This document shows positions 5,580 through 5,630 of a stretch of 5,630 nt of DNA, piece by piece. How positions within the stretch are numbered: the first letter of the stretch is position 1; every line of letters starts with the position of its first letter. A model generated the notes under the pieces. It had not been told where the DNA came from, ran no database searches, and saw only the letters and a list, made by a program, of their open reading frames with translations. Source of the stretch: an uncultured Chthonomonas sp. (GTDB lineage Bacteria; Armatimonadota; Chthonomonadetes; Chthonomonadales; CAJBBX01); contig CAISOI010000008.1 of assembly GCA_903886985.1 (NCBI GenBank), forward strand, positions 1 through 5,630. The letters are read 5' to 3'. The translations under genes were made by a program, and so were the position numbers.

Positions 5580-5630
5580 TGCTATCGTTTAGGCTATAAA
5601 TTAAATGCACAGTATCCATGAATTGTTAGA

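Overview
The window carries five well-supported protein genes, plus one at the left edge that is cut by the window. It looks like ordinary bacterial chromosome. Base composition is moderate and intergenic gaps are short. I see no transposase, integrase, phage gene, CRISPR array, tRNA or rRNA. The content (a multidomain PP2C regulator with a STAS partner, a DUF2752 membrane protein, an SGNH/alpha-beta hydrolase fusion, and an FmdB-type zinc ribbon with an Ala/Pro/Thr tail) suggests an environmental lineage such as Planctomycetota, Armatimonadota, Verrucomicrobiota or Acidobacteriota. That placement is an impression from protein style, not a demonstrated assignment.

Layout. Bases 1-1730 (+): the 3' part of a response regulator whose visible order is end of a receiver domain, PAS, coiled coil, SpoIIE-type PP2C phosphatase, RsbW-like ATPase/kinase. 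Bases 1774-2112 (+): a small STAS anti-sigma-factor antagonist that appears to start at CTG. Bases 2113-2172: a strong hairpin between convergent genes. Bases 2173-2616 (-): a DUF2752 membrane protein. Bases 2617-2747: a divergent intergenic region with an 11-bp-arm dyad. Bases 2748-3179 (+): a universal stress protein. Bases 3180-3253: an extended -10 promoter. Bases 3254-3592 (+): a FmdB-family zinc-ribbon protein. Bases 3600-3625: a perfect 9-bp hairpin between convergent genes. Bases 3681-5375 (-): a secreted two-domain hydrolase. Bases 5376-5630: the upstream region of the hydrolase gene, with one doubtful 56-codon ORF.

How the genes work together. The first two form a partner-switching module. 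One polypeptide carries both the phosphatase and the kinase expected to act on the Ser pair of the STAS protein, under control of a receiver and a PAS sensor. This resembles the HsbR-HsbA pair of Pseudomonas. No sigma factor or other downstream target is present, so the output is unknown. The universal stress protein fits a stress theme but has its own control region. The FmdB-like protein and the hydrolase look like independent transcription units.

Most notable points: the non-canonical CTG start supported by a strong Shine-Dalgarno, the dual-activity regulator, the dyad between the DUF2752 and usp genes, the SGNH plus alpha/beta hydrolase fusion with both catalytic sets apparently intact, and the Cys-to-His change in the FmdB zinc ribbon. 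I did not find a clearly undescribed system.
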